Under the pieces are notes generated by a model. That model ran no database searches, was not told the DNA's origin, and saw nothing but the letters and a program-made list of their open reading frames with translations. Positions 1 through 10,096 of a DNA stretch of 64,000 bases are shown here, piece after piece (positions within the stretch are counted from its first letter, which is position 1; each line of letters opens with the position of its first letter). The stretch comes from Nitrospinaceae bacterium (GTDB taxonomy: Bacteria > Nitrospinota > Nitrospinia > Nitrospinales > VA-1). The stretch is taken from contig JAJDAY010000009.1 of NCBI GenBank assembly GCA_029261655.1, positions 20,165-84,164 on the forward strand, in the 5' to 3' direction. Made by a program: the position numbers and the translations under genes.

Positions 1-1511
1 AGAATTTCTGGCTTCCCGTTAATTCCCACAACTCAAAAGTTGTGATTTTAATCAACGACCCCAGCAATCTCGACAAAATTCAGAACATAAGGCATATTTT
101 TCCAAAAAAGGAACTTGAGTTTAAGGTCGGTCTAAAAATTGACCTCAACGATTTTTTAAATTCAATTTCAGGGCAGGACGAACAACCCGTCGCTCTTGAA
201 AGAACCGAGAAAATATCTTCCCTCATCGATTCTTTGCTGGAAGAAAACAACGATGCTCAGTTAGAAACACAGTCAGATGACGATCTTAGCGAACTCAATG
301 ATATCAAAGAAACCGATAACGCGATCATTCGTCTAGTCAATAAAATTTTGACCGACGCGTATGAGATTGGGGCCACGGATATCCACATTGAACCTGGAAT
401 AGCGAAAGATAACATTACCATCCGATTCAGGAAGGACGGGGATTGTTCGATCTATGAAGAAATACCTTTTCTTTACAAACATGCCATTGTTTCCAGAATA
501 AAAATAATGGCCAATCTGGACATTGCCGAACGTCGCATTCCCCAGGATGGAAAGATTAAAATGCGCTATGGCAAGGTCAATATTGAGTATCGTGTGGCAA
601 CCTGCCCCACGGTTGGAGAAAACGAGGATATTGTTCTGAGAATTCTTGCAAAAAGTGAAAGTCTTCCCCTGGGCAAAATGAATTTTACGGATCGAAACCT
701 GCAATTGATTATTAAAAACGTGAGTACCCCTTACGGCTTGATATTGGTGGTGGGCCCAACCGGATCGGGCAAAACAACCACTCTTCACTCCTGCCTGGGT
801 CACATCAACACTCCGCGGAAAAAAATCTGGACAGTGGAAGACCCTGTCGAAATAACTCAAAAAGGCATTCGGCAAGTGCAAACGATTGAGAAAAAGGGGT
901 TGGATTTCCCTCGTGCCATGAGATCGTTTCTGAGGGGAGACCCCGATGTCATCATGGTCGGTGAAATGCGCGATAAAGAAACCGCTTCCATCGGCCTGGA
1001 AGCCTCGTTGACCGGACATCTGGTATTCAGCACCCTCCACACCAATTCCGCGCCGGAAACAGTCACTCGCCTGTTAGACATGGGAATGAACCCTTTAAAC
1101 TTTGCCGACTCCCTGTTATTGGTTGTGGCCCAACGGTTGGTAAAAACTCTTTGCAAGAATTGCAAGGAAGATTACCACCCCACCCAGGAGGAATTCAGTA
1201 TCATCGTGAATGAATACGGGAGGGAAAACTTTGAAAAACTGGGTATCCTCTACGATAACGATTTGACCATTAAAAAACCCGTAGGATGCGATGATTGTGA
1301 TAATACAGGTTACTCCGGACGTACGGCGATCCATGAAGTTCTCGAAGGAACCAAGGAACTTAAGCGGCAAATAGTCAAACAAGCGTCGGGTGAAGAACTG
1401 AGAAATACGGCAATTGCAAATGGAATGTGCACCCTTAAACAGGATGGGATTCAAAAGATTTTCAACGGCGACTGCGACCTAAAGCAGGTTCTTGCCGTTT
1501 GTATTTTATAA
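1..1511 (+). CDS. GspE/PilB-type secretion ATPase, 5'-truncated by window edge
   Basis: Hexameric traffic ATPase of the type II secretion / type IV pilus assembly class, which drives pseudopilin or pilin assembly from the cytoplasmic face. The reading frame is open to the left edge. Codons before the GTG at position 42 encode FWLPVNSHNSKVV, which aligns with the MshEN-like N-domain of the next gene, so the GTG is not the true start. Counting from position 42, Walker A GPTGSGKT lies near residues 238-245. The Asp box VEDPVE, the Walker B region DPDVIMVGEMRD and the His box TGHLVFSTLHTN follow. Two Cys pairs (CKNC, CDDC) form the zinc site usual in GspE. The arginine-rich stretch LDIAERRIPQDG is intact. 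The ATPase looks fully active. The specific system is unknown because no pilin or secretin gene is in view. Confidence 0.93.
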   Translation, partial: NFWLPVNSHNSKVVILINDPSNLDKIQNIRHIFPKKELEFKVGLKIDLNDFLNSISGQDEQPVALERTEKISSLIDSLLEENNDAQLETQSDDDLSELNDIKETDNAIIRLVNKILTDAYEIGATDIHIEPGIAKDNITIRFRKDGDCSIYEEIPFLYKHAIVSRIKIMANLDIAERRIPQDGKIKMRYGKVNIEYRVATCPTVGENEDIVLRILAKSESLPLGKMNFTDRNLQLIIKNVSTPYGLILVVGPTGSGKTTTLHSCLGHINTPRKKIWTVEDPVEITQKGIRQVQTIEKKGLDFPRAMRSFLRGDPDVIMVGEMRDKETASIGLEASLTGHLVFSTLHTNSAPETVTRLLDMGMNPLNFADSLLLVVAQRLVKTLCKNCKEDYHPTQEEFSIIVNEYGRENFEKLGILYDNDLTIKKPVGCDDCDNTGYSGRTAIHEVLEGTKELKRQIVKQASGEELRNTAIANGMCTLKQDGIQKIFNGDCDLKQVLAVCIL

Positions 1512-1714
1512 CCTTTTAGAAATATAGAGTTACCTTCCTTCAACCAATAGTTGTTTTTCCTTCCTTATTTATTTTTTCCAAAATATTAAATTTTATGTTA
1601 TTAAATATAGCTATAACCTTAAATTTTTCAATTTCAAACATCCACATCATCGGAAATTAATCAAAACATTCCAACAACAGGAATGGATGAGATCACCGAT
1701 ATTGAGCTACGATC

Positions 1715-4075
1715 ATGGGAAACCCCGAAAACACCCCAGCCGTCAAAAATACGCCGCCAAATGGATTGGGGAACCTTGAATCCTTTGTCTCCCAAATAAA
1801 GAATATTGATCTCAATAACGCATCGCTGGACTCTCTTACAGACAGCTTAAAGAGCATTTTCAATTGTGAATCAGCAACCCTTTTAAATTATGACGATTCC
1901 AAAAATGAGCTTTACTCCCGCAATTTCAGATCCCATACCTCAGAAGAAATCCGTTTTCAAGTTTCAGTAAATAATCTGGCCGGGTTTGTAGCCGCTACAC
2001 GTAAGCCATTGATTATTAATGATTTATCTTCCAAAGAAGAACTGTCAAAGCATCACAAGGATCTCAAATACGATGACTCCTGGGATGAAAAATATGGTTT
2101 CAAGGCAAGTTCTGCAATTCTGATCCCACTTCCGCACAAAAACAAATTGGTTGGAGTGATGGAAATTGTCAATAAGACCAATGGGAAGCCTTTTCTCGAA
2201 GCTGATTTTATTCGCGCCAAGGCAATTGCGCTGGTGATGGGCCTGGCTTTAGCCAAATTAAAAGAACGCAGGCAAAACAACGAAGTAGCGGACATTCATG
2301 AAAATAACCACAAAGAAGAACCGAAGCTAACAAAATTCAGTTATTTGATCGCCAATGGGTTTGTCACGGAAGATGAATTGACCCTTATCAAAAAGAAAAG
2401 TCAGGAGTCTGGAACAGACGTCGAAGACTTACTTGTAAACGAACACTATTTACGTCCTCTGGATGTTGGCAAGTCTTTAGAAACATTCTATTATATCCCT
2501 TACGAGGGCTATGATGAATCTACCAGCAAGCCCAATTTGGATAACTATACAATTGATGTTGAAACTCTGCGAAGACACAGCTGGGTTCCACTTAAGAACA
2601 GCTCTTTAGGGATGGTGGTATTGATCAATGACCCGACCGATAAAAATGTTACTGAAACAATAAAACGAACCTTTCCTGATAAAAATGCCGAGTTCAGGGT
2701 TGGATTGAAAATGGATATTCAGGAGTATATTGATGGATTTTTTAAGGCTGAAGAATCCCAACCTATTTCTGAAACAGAAATTTTAGCTGAGGACAAAACT
2801 TTGGAACTTCTAATAAAAGAAGAACAGCAGACCAGGGCTCCCGAGAATCAGGTCGTGACTCCAGATACCAGCAACAAAATATTCGATGAAATGCTCTCGA
2901 CTGCCATCAAGCAGGGTGTCACCGACGTCCATATAGAACCTGGAATGGAAGGCAAAAACCTGTTGATCAGGCTCCGCAAAGAGGGCGCTTGTCGAGTCTA
3001 TGAAGAAGTTCCATCCAATATGCAAAAGGAAATCATCAATCACATCAAAACATTGGCAGGGCTGGACCTTTCAGTCAATCAACTCCCGCAAAATGGAAAA
3101 TTTGTCTGGTCTCTGGATTCAAATAAATATGAGCTCAGTGTCGTAGTGTTCCCCACCATTGGCAATCTCGAAGATGCCATGCTCCGGGTGGCTCCAATTG
3201 GAAAGCCTGTTCCCCGCTTCATCCCCATTACCCAAATGGAATTTTCCGATCCGAATCTGGACAAAATAATGTCCAGAATCCATGCGTCCAAGGGGATGAT
3301 TCTGGTTGTCGGCCCCGAGGGAACCGGGAAAACAACCACCTTGCACGCCTTTTTGGGCCATCTGAACACTCCCGAAAAGAAGATCGTGACCGCAGAATCT
3401 CCGGTGGATATCGTTCAAAGTGGCCTGCGTCAAATTCAAACAAATCAGGAAATTGGCCTCAACTATGCTTTCGCTCTGGAAACTTTTTTATTAGGAAATC
3501 CCGATATCATCATGATCGGAGAAGTCGCAGATCCAGCAACTCTGAAACTTTGCAACGAAGCCGCCAGGGAACATCTGGTTTTCTCATCGTTGCAAGCCAG
3601 GTCCACAATGGACGCGATCCGAATAATGCGTGAAATGAATATCGACCCCAATCAATTTGCTGAAACGTTTTTAATCATCATGGCGCAAAAACTGGTACCC
3701 AGTCTATGCGATGCCTGCAAAGAGGATTATCATCCTTCTCAGGATGAATTCAATATGCTGGAGAAGTTTTATGGGAGCGATAATTTTGCCGACCTTGGGT
3801 TTCAATACAATGACAATTTGACTCTCAAAAAAGCGGTGGGGTGCAAGCAATGCATCTTTACCGGGTATTCCGGTAAAATTGTCCTTCAGGAGGTTCTGGA
3901 AAGGACCCACGAATTGAACCGGCTCATTGCGGAGAAAGCTCCCTTAGAGGAGATACAAAATCAGGCGCTGAAAGATGGGATGATCACCCTGAATCAGGAT
4001 GGTATTTATAAGATAATGAGCGGTGACTGCGATTTCAAAAAGATTCAGGAAGCCTTTCTTCCAGGCCGAATTTAA
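1715..4075 (+). CDS. GAF-MshEN-GspE-like protein with degenerate ATPase site
   Basis: 786-residue paralogue of the upstream ATPase. Domains in order: a GAF-like sensor module (about residues 20-185), an MshEN/T2SSE N-domain (about 205-345, a family that can bind c-di-GMP), then the GspE ATPase core (385-780). Walker A GPEGTGKT (533-540) and the NPDIIMIGE Walker B are kept, as are the zinc cysteines (665, 668, 710, 713). Many catalytic positions of the neighbour are lost: Asp box EDP to ESP, LRGDPD to LLGNPD, GEMRD to GEVAD, TGH to REH, TLHTN to SLQAR, and the AERR arginines to SVNQ. ATP may still bind, but turnover is doubtful. A regulatory or structural partner of the first ATPase is likely by inference. 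ATG start, 203 bp after the upstream stop. Confidence 0.9.
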   Translation: MGNPENTPAVKNTPPNGLGNLESFVSQIKNIDLNNASLDSLTDSLKSIFNCESATLLNYDDSKNELYSRNFRSHTSEEIRFQVSVNNLAGFVAATRKPLIINDLSSKEELSKHHKDLKYDDSWDEKYGFKASSAILIPLPHKNKLVGVMEIVNKTNGKPFLEADFIRAKAIALVMGLALAKLKERRQNNEVADIHENNHKEEPKLTKFSYLIANGFVTEDELTLIKKKSQESGTDVEDLLVNEHYLRPLDVGKSLETFYYIPYEGYDESTSKPNLDNYTIDVETLRRHSWVPLKNSSLGMVVLINDPTDKNVTETIKRTFPDKNAEFRVGLKMDIQEYIDGFFKAEESQPISETEILAEDKTLELLIKEEQQTRAPENQVVTPDTSNKIFDEMLSTAIKQGVTDVHIEPGMEGKNLLIRLRKEGACRVYEEVPSNMQKEIINHIKTLAGLDLSVNQLPQNGKFVWSLDSNKYELSVVVFPTIGNLEDAMLRVAPIGKPVPRFIPITQMEFSDPNLDKIMSRIHASKGMILVVGPEGTGKTTTLHAFLGHLNTPEKKIVTAESPVDIVQSGLRQIQTNQEIGLNYAFALETFLLGNPDIIMIGEVADPATLKLCNEAAREHLVFSSLQARSTMDAIRIMREMNIDPNQFAETFLIIMAQKLVPSLCDACKEDYHPSQDEFNMLEKFYGSDNFADLGFQYNDNLTLKKAVGCKQCIFTGYSGKIVLQEVLERTHELNRLIAEKAPLEEIQNQALKDGMITLNQDGIYKIMSGDCDFKKIQEAFLPGRI

Positions 4076-4081
4076 CCGAAC

Positions 4082-5413
4082 TCAAACCGTGGAATCCACC
4101 TCTTGCTGGAACGAATTTCTCCAACGAGTCAAGCCGGCTAAAGCATTGTCAAAAATTTTCTGATTTCTTTCCTTTTTGTTCCGGATGCCCATTTCCGTCG
4201 CCGGAAAAAGACCAAAATTGATGTTCATTGGCTGGAAGTTTTTGGGCGGCTTTGTGGTGACATAATTATGCAACGCGCCCATTGCGGTTTCTATCGGCGG
4301 CGGCGTAAAATCTTCCCCTGAAATTTTCCGAACCGCGCTCAAACTCGCGAGCAATCCCATCGTCGCGGACTCCACATAACCCTCCACCCCAATGATTTGA
4401 CCCGCAAAATAAATTCCCGGCCGGGTTTTAAGGTCCAGATTTTTTGTGAGTATCCCCGGAGCGTTGATATAAGTATTTCTGTGAATCGCACCGAACCTGA
4501 AAAACTCGGCCTTTTCGAGGCCCGGAATCATGGTGAAAATTCTTTTTTGCTCAGGATAGGTGAGTTTGGTTTGAAAACCCACCAGATTGAACGCCGTTCC
4601 CTCCTTATTTTCCCGGCGCAATTGCACTACGGCATGAGCGATACGACCCGTTTCGGGAAGCGTCAGACCCACGGGTTTTAGAGGACCGAATGCCAGGGTC
4701 TTTGGCCCGCGGGAAGCCAGTTCCTCAATGGGCAGACAACCTTCAAAATAAATTGGTTTTTCAAAAGACGCAAATGGAACCTTCTGGGCATTATTGAGCT
4801 CCTGCACGAACTGCCCGTATTGTTCTCGATCCATCGGACAGTTCAGGTAGTCGTCCCCTCCTTTATCGTAACGCGAAGCAAAAAAGGCCTTATCGAAATC
4901 AATCGTATTGGCATCGACAATCGGAGAAAGAGCATCGTAAAAATAAAGATATTTCTGTCCGACGATTCTCTGGATGTCTTCAGAAAGTTTGGGCGACGTC
5001 AAAGGGCCCGTGGCGATGATGACCGGACCCTCCTCCGGGATTTCCACCACTTCATCACGTTTTAAAGTGATGTTCGGGTGTTGCATGATTCTTTCCGTGA
5101 TTTCCTGGGAAAACAAATCCCGGTCAACGGCAAGCGCTCCTCCAGCGGGAACCGAATGACGGTCCGCTGAACCGATCACAAGAGAGTTAAATTTCCTCAG
5201 TTCTTCTTTTAATAGAAAGGGTGCCGAATGGGGAAGGTTATTGCCAAGGGAGTTGCTACAAACCAGTTCGGCACATTGGTCGGTTTTATGCGCGGGCGTC
5301 GGGGTTACCGAGCGCATTTCATGCAAAATAACCGGAATGCCTCTTTCCGCCGCCTGCCAGGCCGCTTCCGACCCAGCCAGTCCGCCGCCGATAATCGTTA
5401 AATAAGGTTTCAC
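4082..5413 (-). CDS. trmFO: Methylenetetrahydrofolate-tRNA-(uracil-5-)-methyltransferase TrmFO
   Basis: Folate- and FAD-dependent enzyme that makes 5-methyluridine at position 54 of the tRNA T-loop. The N-terminal dinucleotide-binding motif [13 protein letters not shown] (residues 7-19) is followed by the family signature HEMRS and by [11 protein letters not shown] around residue 50. The C-terminal part carries [15 protein letters not shown]. The 443-residue length is normal for the family. It is the last gene of a minus-strand run with topA (9 bp gap) and dprA. The same dprA-topA-trmFO order is common in bacteria, which supports the assignment. It meets the degenerate ATPase gene tail to tail with a 6 bp gap, and no hairpin terminator was seen between them. 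Confidence 0.97.
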   Translation of the reverse strand: MKPYLTIIGGGLAGSEAAWQAAERGIPVILHEMRSVTPTPAHKTDQCAELVCSNSLGNNLPHSAPFLLKEELRKFNSLVIGSADRHSVPAGGALAVDRDLFSQEITERIMQHPNITLKRDEVVEIPEEGPVIIATGPLTSPKLSEDIQRIVGQKYLYFYDALSPIVDANTIDFDKAFFASRYDKGGDDYLNCPMDREQYGQFVQELNNAQKVPFASFEKPIYFEGCLPIEELASRGPKTLAFGPLKPVGLTLPETGRIAHAVVQLRRENKEGTAFNLVGFQTKLTYPEQKRIFTMIPGLEKAEFFRFGAIHRNTYINAPGILTKNLDLKTRPGIYFAGQIIGVEGYVESATMGLLASLSAVRKISGEDFTPPPIETAMGALHNYVTTKPPKNFQPMNINFGLFPATEMGIRNKKERNQKIFDNALAGLTRWRNSFQQEVDSTV

Positions 5414-5422
5414 GTCAAAGAT

Positions 5423-7693
5423 CTATGCCGCCACATGGGCTTTTTTGAAACCGCATTCCGGGCAGACAATGGAAACGCCTTCTTCCTTTTTAAACTTTTC
5501 AACCATGAAAGCATGCTTGCACTCCGGGCAGGCTTCGGCCACCGGTTTTGCCCAGGAAGTGAATTCACAGTCAGGATACCGACTGCACCCATAAAAGGTT
5601 CTGCCTTTTTTGGTTCTACGGGGAGAGATTTCTCCCTTACAATCCTTTTCAGGGCAGGAAATTCCAAGGCTCACGGGTTTGGTGAATTTGCATTCGGGAT
5701 AATTCGAGCAGGCGATGAATTTCCCAAACCGGCCCATTTTCATAACCAACGGAGATTCGCATTTGTCACAATTGCCCTCCACCTCATCGGTGGTTGGTTC
5801 GCCGGGTTTCGAATCGTCGCCCAGGTTTTTAGTGTTCTTGCATTCCGGGTAACCCGTGCAGGCCATGAACTTCCCAAAGCGCCCCCATTTAATGATCATA
5901 GGCTGTTCGCATTTTTCACAAACCTCATCGGTTTCTTCCACCTGGCTTTTCAGATCCTTCATTTTCTTTTCCGCTTCTTCCAGGTTTATTTTAAATGGTT
6001 TGTAAAATTCCTGGAGCGCCTGCACCCATTCCATCTTTCCCTCTTCAATATCATCCAACTGTTCTTCCATTTTTGCCGTGAACTGAGTGTTGATGATTTC
6101 AGGGAAATTTTCCACCAAAGCGTCGGAAACCAGAAATCCCAATTCGGAGGGGAATAACCTACGCTCCTCAGATCGAATATAATCCCTGTCCTTGATCACG
6201 CTGATGGTCGCCGCATAAGTACTGGGCCTGCCGATGCCTTTATCCTCCAATTCCTTCACGAGCATGGCCTCCGAAAACCGGGCAGGCGGTTGGGTGAAAT
6301 GCTGGTCGGGGTTGATCTTTAATAGTTTCAGAACATCTCCCTTATCCAGCTCAGGAAGAATGCGGTCACTGTCTTTTACTTTTTCCTTGGACCCATCGCT
6401 ACCCTCATTCGCTTTTTCTTCACTGGTTTCGACATACACCTTCATGAAACCGGCGAATTTCAGGATGGACCCGTTACTGCGGAACAAATAAGAACCGGAG
6501 CGAATATCGAATTGGGTCGTGTCCATAACAGCGGGAACCATCTGGCAGGCTACAAAACGCGACCAAATCAACTGGTAAAGATTAAAGAGATCTTTTTCGA
6601 GGTATTCCTTGATCGTTTTGGGCTCTATAGTGACATCCGACGGCCTGATAGCTTCATGCGCTTCCTGAGCCGATTTTTTACTCTTGTAAAAATTTGGCTC
6701 TGCAGGCAGGAACTCTTTCCCATAACGTTCGGGAATGAATTCTCGTACCATCGCCAGCGCGTCGTCTGAAAGCCGTACGGAATCGGTACGCATATAGGTG
6801 ATCAAACCCACAGTCCCCTTTGACCCCAACGCCAAACCTTCATAGAGGCGTTGCGCAAGCATCATGGTCTTTTTAGGCGAAAAGTTTAATTTCCTCGAGG
6901 CTTCCTGTTGAAGGCTACTTGTGATGAACGGAGCTGTGGGGTTGCGCTTTCTTTCCTTTTTAGCAATGTCTTCCAGAACCAGCGGGACCCCATCGAGTTC
7001 ACTGACGATTTTATCAGCTTGCTCTTTATTGCTCACCACGGCTTTCTCATCGTTGATCTTGAACAGCTTGGACTCAAATGCAGGAGGAATTTTACCTTCA
7101 AGATCGAGGGCGATGGACCAGTATTCTTCCGGTTTGAAAGCCTGAATTTCTCTTTCCCGCTCGACCACCAAACGGAGCGCCACCGATTGAACCCTGCCGG
7201 CGCTCAACCCCCGGTGAATTTTTTTCCACAATATGGGGCTGATTTTATAACCCACCAGACGGTCGAGAATACGTCTCGCCTGCTGGGCGTTCACCCGGCT
7301 TTCATTGAGTTCCGTGGGATTATTCAGGGACTCCATCACCGCCTTTTTAGTGATTTCATTAAAAGAAACCCGGTAAATTTTCCCCTTGGCAAACTTTCTG
7401 ATTTCGTTTCCGATATGGTAGGCGATGGCCTCACCTTCACGATCCGGATCGGGGGCGAGGTAAATATTGTCCACCTTTTTCGCGGCGGCCTTCAACTCGC
7501 TCAAAATTTTTCCCTTGCCGCGAATGGTAATATAATCGGGAGCAAAATTATTATCCACGTCCACGCCCAGCTTCTTTTTAGGCAGGTCTTTGAGATGCCC
7601 CACAGACGCTTTGATGATAAAGTCTTTACCCACAATTTTTTTCAGTGTGTTTACTTTGGTGGGTGACTCCACAATCAACAATGATTTAGCCAT
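5423..7693 (-). CDS. topA: DNA topoisomerase I (type IA)
   Basis: Relaxes negative supercoils by transient single-strand cleavage. The TOPRIM domain starts at LLIVESPTK and has the acidic cluster PDPDREGEA (residues 81-89). The catalytic tyrosine is Y300 in GLITYMRTDS. The C-terminal region (about 590-756) contains four Cys4 zinc-ribbon repeats: two with the pattern GRFGKF-ACxxYPEC, one CPEKDC/CSRYPDC, and a last CPEC/CPEC unit. The length of 756 residues is usual. ATG start. dprA lies 21 bp upstream and trmFO 9 bp downstream, so the genes are probably cotranscribed. Confidence 0.97.
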   Translation of the reverse strand: MAKSLLIVESPTKVNTLKKIVGKDFIIKASVGHLKDLPKKKLGVDVDNNFAPDYITIRGKGKILSELKAAAKKVDNIYLAPDPDREGEAIAYHIGNEIRKFAKGKIYRVSFNEITKKAVMESLNNPTELNESRVNAQQARRILDRLVGYKISPILWKKIHRGLSAGRVQSVALRLVVEREREIQAFKPEEYWSIALDLEGKIPPAFESKLFKINDEKAVVSNKEQADKIVSELDGVPLVLEDIAKKERKRNPTAPFITSSLQQEASRKLNFSPKKTMMLAQRLYEGLALGSKGTVGLITYMRTDSVRLSDDALAMVREFIPERYGKEFLPAEPNFYKSKKSAQEAHEAIRPSDVTIEPKTIKEYLEKDLFNLYQLIWSRFVACQMVPAVMDTTQFDIRSGSYLFRSNGSILKFAGFMKVYVETSEEKANEGSDGSKEKVKDSDRILPELDKGDVLKLLKINPDQHFTQPPARFSEAMLVKELEDKGIGRPSTYAATISVIKDRDYIRSEERRLFPSELGFLVSDALVENFPEIINTQFTAKMEEQLDDIEEGKMEWVQALQEFYKPFKINLEEAEKKMKDLKSQVEETDEVCEKCEQPMIIKWGRFGKFMACTGYPECKNTKNLGDDSKPGEPTTDEVEGNCDKCESPLVMKMGRFGKFIACSNYPECKFTKPVSLGISCPEKDCKGEISPRRTKKGRTFYGCSRYPDCEFTSWAKPVAEACPECKHAFMVEKFKKEEGVSIVCPECGFKKAHVAA

Positions 7694-7714
7694 GATTCCT
7701 CATTTAATCAATTT

Positions 7715-8818
7715 TCATAACGCTACAAACAGTTTTCCTTCAAACTGCTGGATCAATCCGTTCAATTCCAGTTGAACCAGTGTAGCCGAAACTTCCGCCG
7801 GTGACAATCGGCTGTTTTCAATTATAAGGTCGATATGCTTTTCTTCCTGGCTCAATACGGCCAGCACCTGCCGTTCAAGGGTTGATAACTCAGGGGGTTT
7901 CAAACTTTTTTGCCCGGTTCGCAGGTTTTCTTCAAGATAACCCTGAACCTCGGCGGAAAGTTCCTGCACGATCGAATCAGGACCGTCCACCATAACCGCG
8001 CCGGTTTTTATCAAGCGGTTGGTTCCCTTACTATTGGGTGAATTGATATTGCCGGGGACTGCAAAAATTTCCCGCCCCTGTTCGAGAGCAAATTCGGCGG
8101 TGATCAGAGCGCCGCTTTTTTCCCCCGCCTCAATGACCACCGTTCCAAGAGAAAGACCGCTGATGACCCTGTTTCGAGCCGGAAAATTATTTCTATCCGG
8201 GCGTTTGGTTACGGGAAACTCGGACACGATCGTGCCCTGTTCGACAATTTTGTTGCGCAATTGCCTGTTTTCCGGCGGGTAAATGTGAGAGAGCCCGCAT
8301 CCGAAAACAGCGACGGTTTCCCCTCCGGCTTCCAAAGCACTTTTATGCGCCAGGGTATCGACACCACGCGCCAATCCGCTCACGATGCATATACCCATCG
8401 AGGAAAGACGCTTGCAAAGGGCTTCGGTTATAATTTTTCCATAGTTTGTCGGCATTCGGGTGCCAACGATCGCCAGAGACACCGGGTATTCATCAAGATT
8501 TTTACCCTTGAAGTACAATACCGGCGGCGGGTCATAAATAGCTTTTAATAATGGAGGGTAACCTGGGCATTCCAGGCTGAGCAACTCAAGTTCCAACTTC
8601 TCTATAAAATGCCATTCCCGCTCAACATTTTTTTCAACTTCGAACTTCCGAATCTCCCGGGCAACTTTCTCGCTGACCCTTTCCACACGCATCAAATCGT
8701 TCAACGATGACCGGAAAACCTGTTCAGGCGAACCAAAGGTTCTCACCAGACGGTGAAAAAGAGTCTTACCGACTCCCACCACCATATTCAATGCCACCCA
8801 ATAATGTTTTGGGTCCAT
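7715..8818 (-). CDS. dprA: DNA-processing protein DprA (Smf)
   Basis: Loads RecA on incoming single-stranded DNA during natural transformation. The Rossmann-like DprA core (about residues 75-290) contains LAIVGTRMPTNYG, SGLARGVDTLAHKSAL, FGCGLSHIYPPEN and RNRVISGLS, all typical of the family. An N-terminal helix-hairpin-helix/SAM-like part (1-70) and a C-terminal winged-helix DML1-like part (about 310-367) complete the usual three-part architecture. It lies 22 bp downstream of the TolC-like gene and 21 bp upstream of topA. No other competence gene is visible in the window. Confidence 0.96.
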   Translation of the reverse strand: MDPKHYWVALNMVVGVGKTLFHRLVRTFGSPEQVFRSSLNDLMRVERVSEKVAREIRKFEVEKNVEREWHFIEKLELELLSLECPGYPPLLKAIYDPPPVLYFKGKNLDEYPVSLAIVGTRMPTNYGKIITEALCKRLSSMGICIVSGLARGVDTLAHKSALEAGGETVAVFGCGLSHIYPPENRQLRNKIVEQGTIVSEFPVTKRPDRNNFPARNRVISGLSLGTVVIEAGEKSGALITAEFALEQGREIFAVPGNINSPNSKGTNRLIKTGAVMVDGPDSIVQELSAEVQGYLEENLRTGQKSLKPPELSTLERQVLAVLSQEEKHIDLIIENSRLSPAEVSATLVQLELNGLIQQFEGKLFVAL

Positions 8819-8840
8819 GAAGAATTATTTCAGAAGGGTA

Positions 8841-9650
8841 TCAACCGGTAGTTTCACGGGTCAATTCCGCCACCGCCATATTGAAATTATATACGGCTTC
8901 ATAATAACCGCTGAGCACACGGGTATAAATAATGAGTGCCTGGAAAAGATCGCCAGCGTCCCCGATGCCAAAATCGTAGTTCGCAAGTTCTGTGACCAGC
9001 AATGCACGAGTGATTTTTCGACTCCCCTCGGCCAGGTCCAACTGCGCTCGCGCTTCGTCAACGTTGAGAAACGCTTTTTTCTCCTCAAGCCGGGAACTTC
9101 CAGAAGTTTTTCCAAACACCTCTTTGAAACTTTTTTTAGAAAATTCGACCGGTTGAATCGTATCTTCCTCCAGCGAACTCTCTTTGGAAATATCCAGTCC
9201 GGTCAAATCGGCCAGGTCAAGTTTTGCAATGTGGATTTCATTTTCCAGCTCAATCACATCATGCACCGACCCGGTACGCCCAAGCTTCAGCTTAGTGATA
9301 TCGGATTGAGAAACATCCCCCTCTCCCTCTTCAAATTTTTCTTCCGCCTTTTCGATGGCGGTTCCAAAACGTTTTTTGACTTCCTCAGCAATGCCCAGTT
9401 GGTTGGTCTTGAACTGGATTTGATAATAATATTTCGCGGCCAGAAATTTGTTTTCGCCTGGGGACCGGGACGAATTTTGTTTTTTTTCTATCGCCAGAGG
9501 AATGACCTTATCCAAAGGAGGGATTGTGAACGCCCCCCCTCCCGCTTCCGCAGAGAGCACGGACGCCGCCAATACAAAAGCCATGAATAAACCGCCTTTA
9601 ATAAAAAAAGCCGGTTTTTTCCGTGGGAAAACAGAGGGTGTTATTTTCAT
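8841..9650 (-). CDS. Exported TolC-like (outer membrane efflux family) short protein
   Basis: Secreted or periplasmic protein with a cleavable-looking signal segment (GLFMAFVLAASVLSAEA) and a long helical body resembling half of a TolC/OEP monomer: heptad-rich helices, with ALIIYTRVLSGYYEAVYNFNMAVAELTRETTG at the C-terminus (shown here only to point at its YYEAVYNFNMA motif) typical of the last TolC helix. It is about 270 residues, roughly half of normal TolC, so it may be a reduced or divergent member. An in-frame TTG at 9695 is possible, but the ATG at 9650 gives a normal signal peptide. It heads the dprA-topA-trmFO run with a 22 bp gap. The function is not otherwise clear. Confidence 0.65.
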   Translation of the reverse strand: MKITPSVFPRKKPAFFIKGGLFMAFVLAASVLSAEAGGGAFTIPPLDKVIPLAIEKKQNSSRSPGENKFLAAKYYYQIQFKTNQLGIAEEVKKRFGTAIEKAEEKFEEGEGDVSQSDITKLKLGRTGSVHDVIELENEIHIAKLDLADLTGLDISKESSLEEDTIQPVEFSKKSFKEVFGKTSGSSRLEEKKAFLNVDEARAQLDLAEGSRKITRALLVTELANYDFGIGDAGDLFQALIIYTRVLSGYYEAVYNFNMAVAELTRETTG

Positions 9651-9695
9651 TTGGAAACGAATTTTCTTCGGGATACAGAACAAAAGGATATTCAA

Positions 9696-10096
9696 TATAT
9701 TTTAAGGGAGAATTTTGGGAACGCAAAAGGAAAGGGATACTGAACCCCCTAAAAAGAAACCTTGATGGCAACCAAGTTCGTTCTTAAACAGGATTTGCCC
9801 CGATACCAGGACAAAGGTTCAGTACCCCTTAGATTTAGAAAATTTATCATACGGCCTATACCCTGTCAATACAATTCTAGGGAAATACGGGGCGACAGGA
9901 AGCGGAAAAAATTAAATAACTCATTTAAATTCAATATGTTATAGAAATACAACAAAAGTGCCAGCTTTTATAGCACTATAACCCTTTTGAAATCAATAGG
10001 TTAGATATAGCGGAGGATAGCAAAATCCTGGCCTCAACTCAAGGCTGTTCCAGCGATGAAAGTATCATAAACATCTGTTTTTAAATTAGTAAAATT
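9696..10096. other. Intergenic region, about 400 bp
   Basis: No convincing gene. It lies upstream of the TolC-like gene and downstream of the M50 protease gene, both on the minus strand, so it should hold the promoter of the tolC-like/dprA/topA/trmFO run. It contains an imperfect inverted repeat (9734-9746 and 9816-9827) and is A/T-rich to the right. A 60-codon plus-strand frame at 9762-9944 has no protein-like features. Confidence 0.6.
9734..9827. repeat. Imperfect inverted repeat
   Basis: GGGATACTGAACC at 9734-9746 pairs with GGTTCAGTACCC at 9816-9827, with one bulged base and about 70 bp between the arms. No gene or U-tract is associated. It could be a remnant of a small mobile element or an operator pair; neither is shown. 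Confidence 0.4.

Noticed and set aside
9762..9944. 60-codon open frame on the plus strand
   Set aside because: Composition is not protein-like and there is no good ribosome site or neighbour support.
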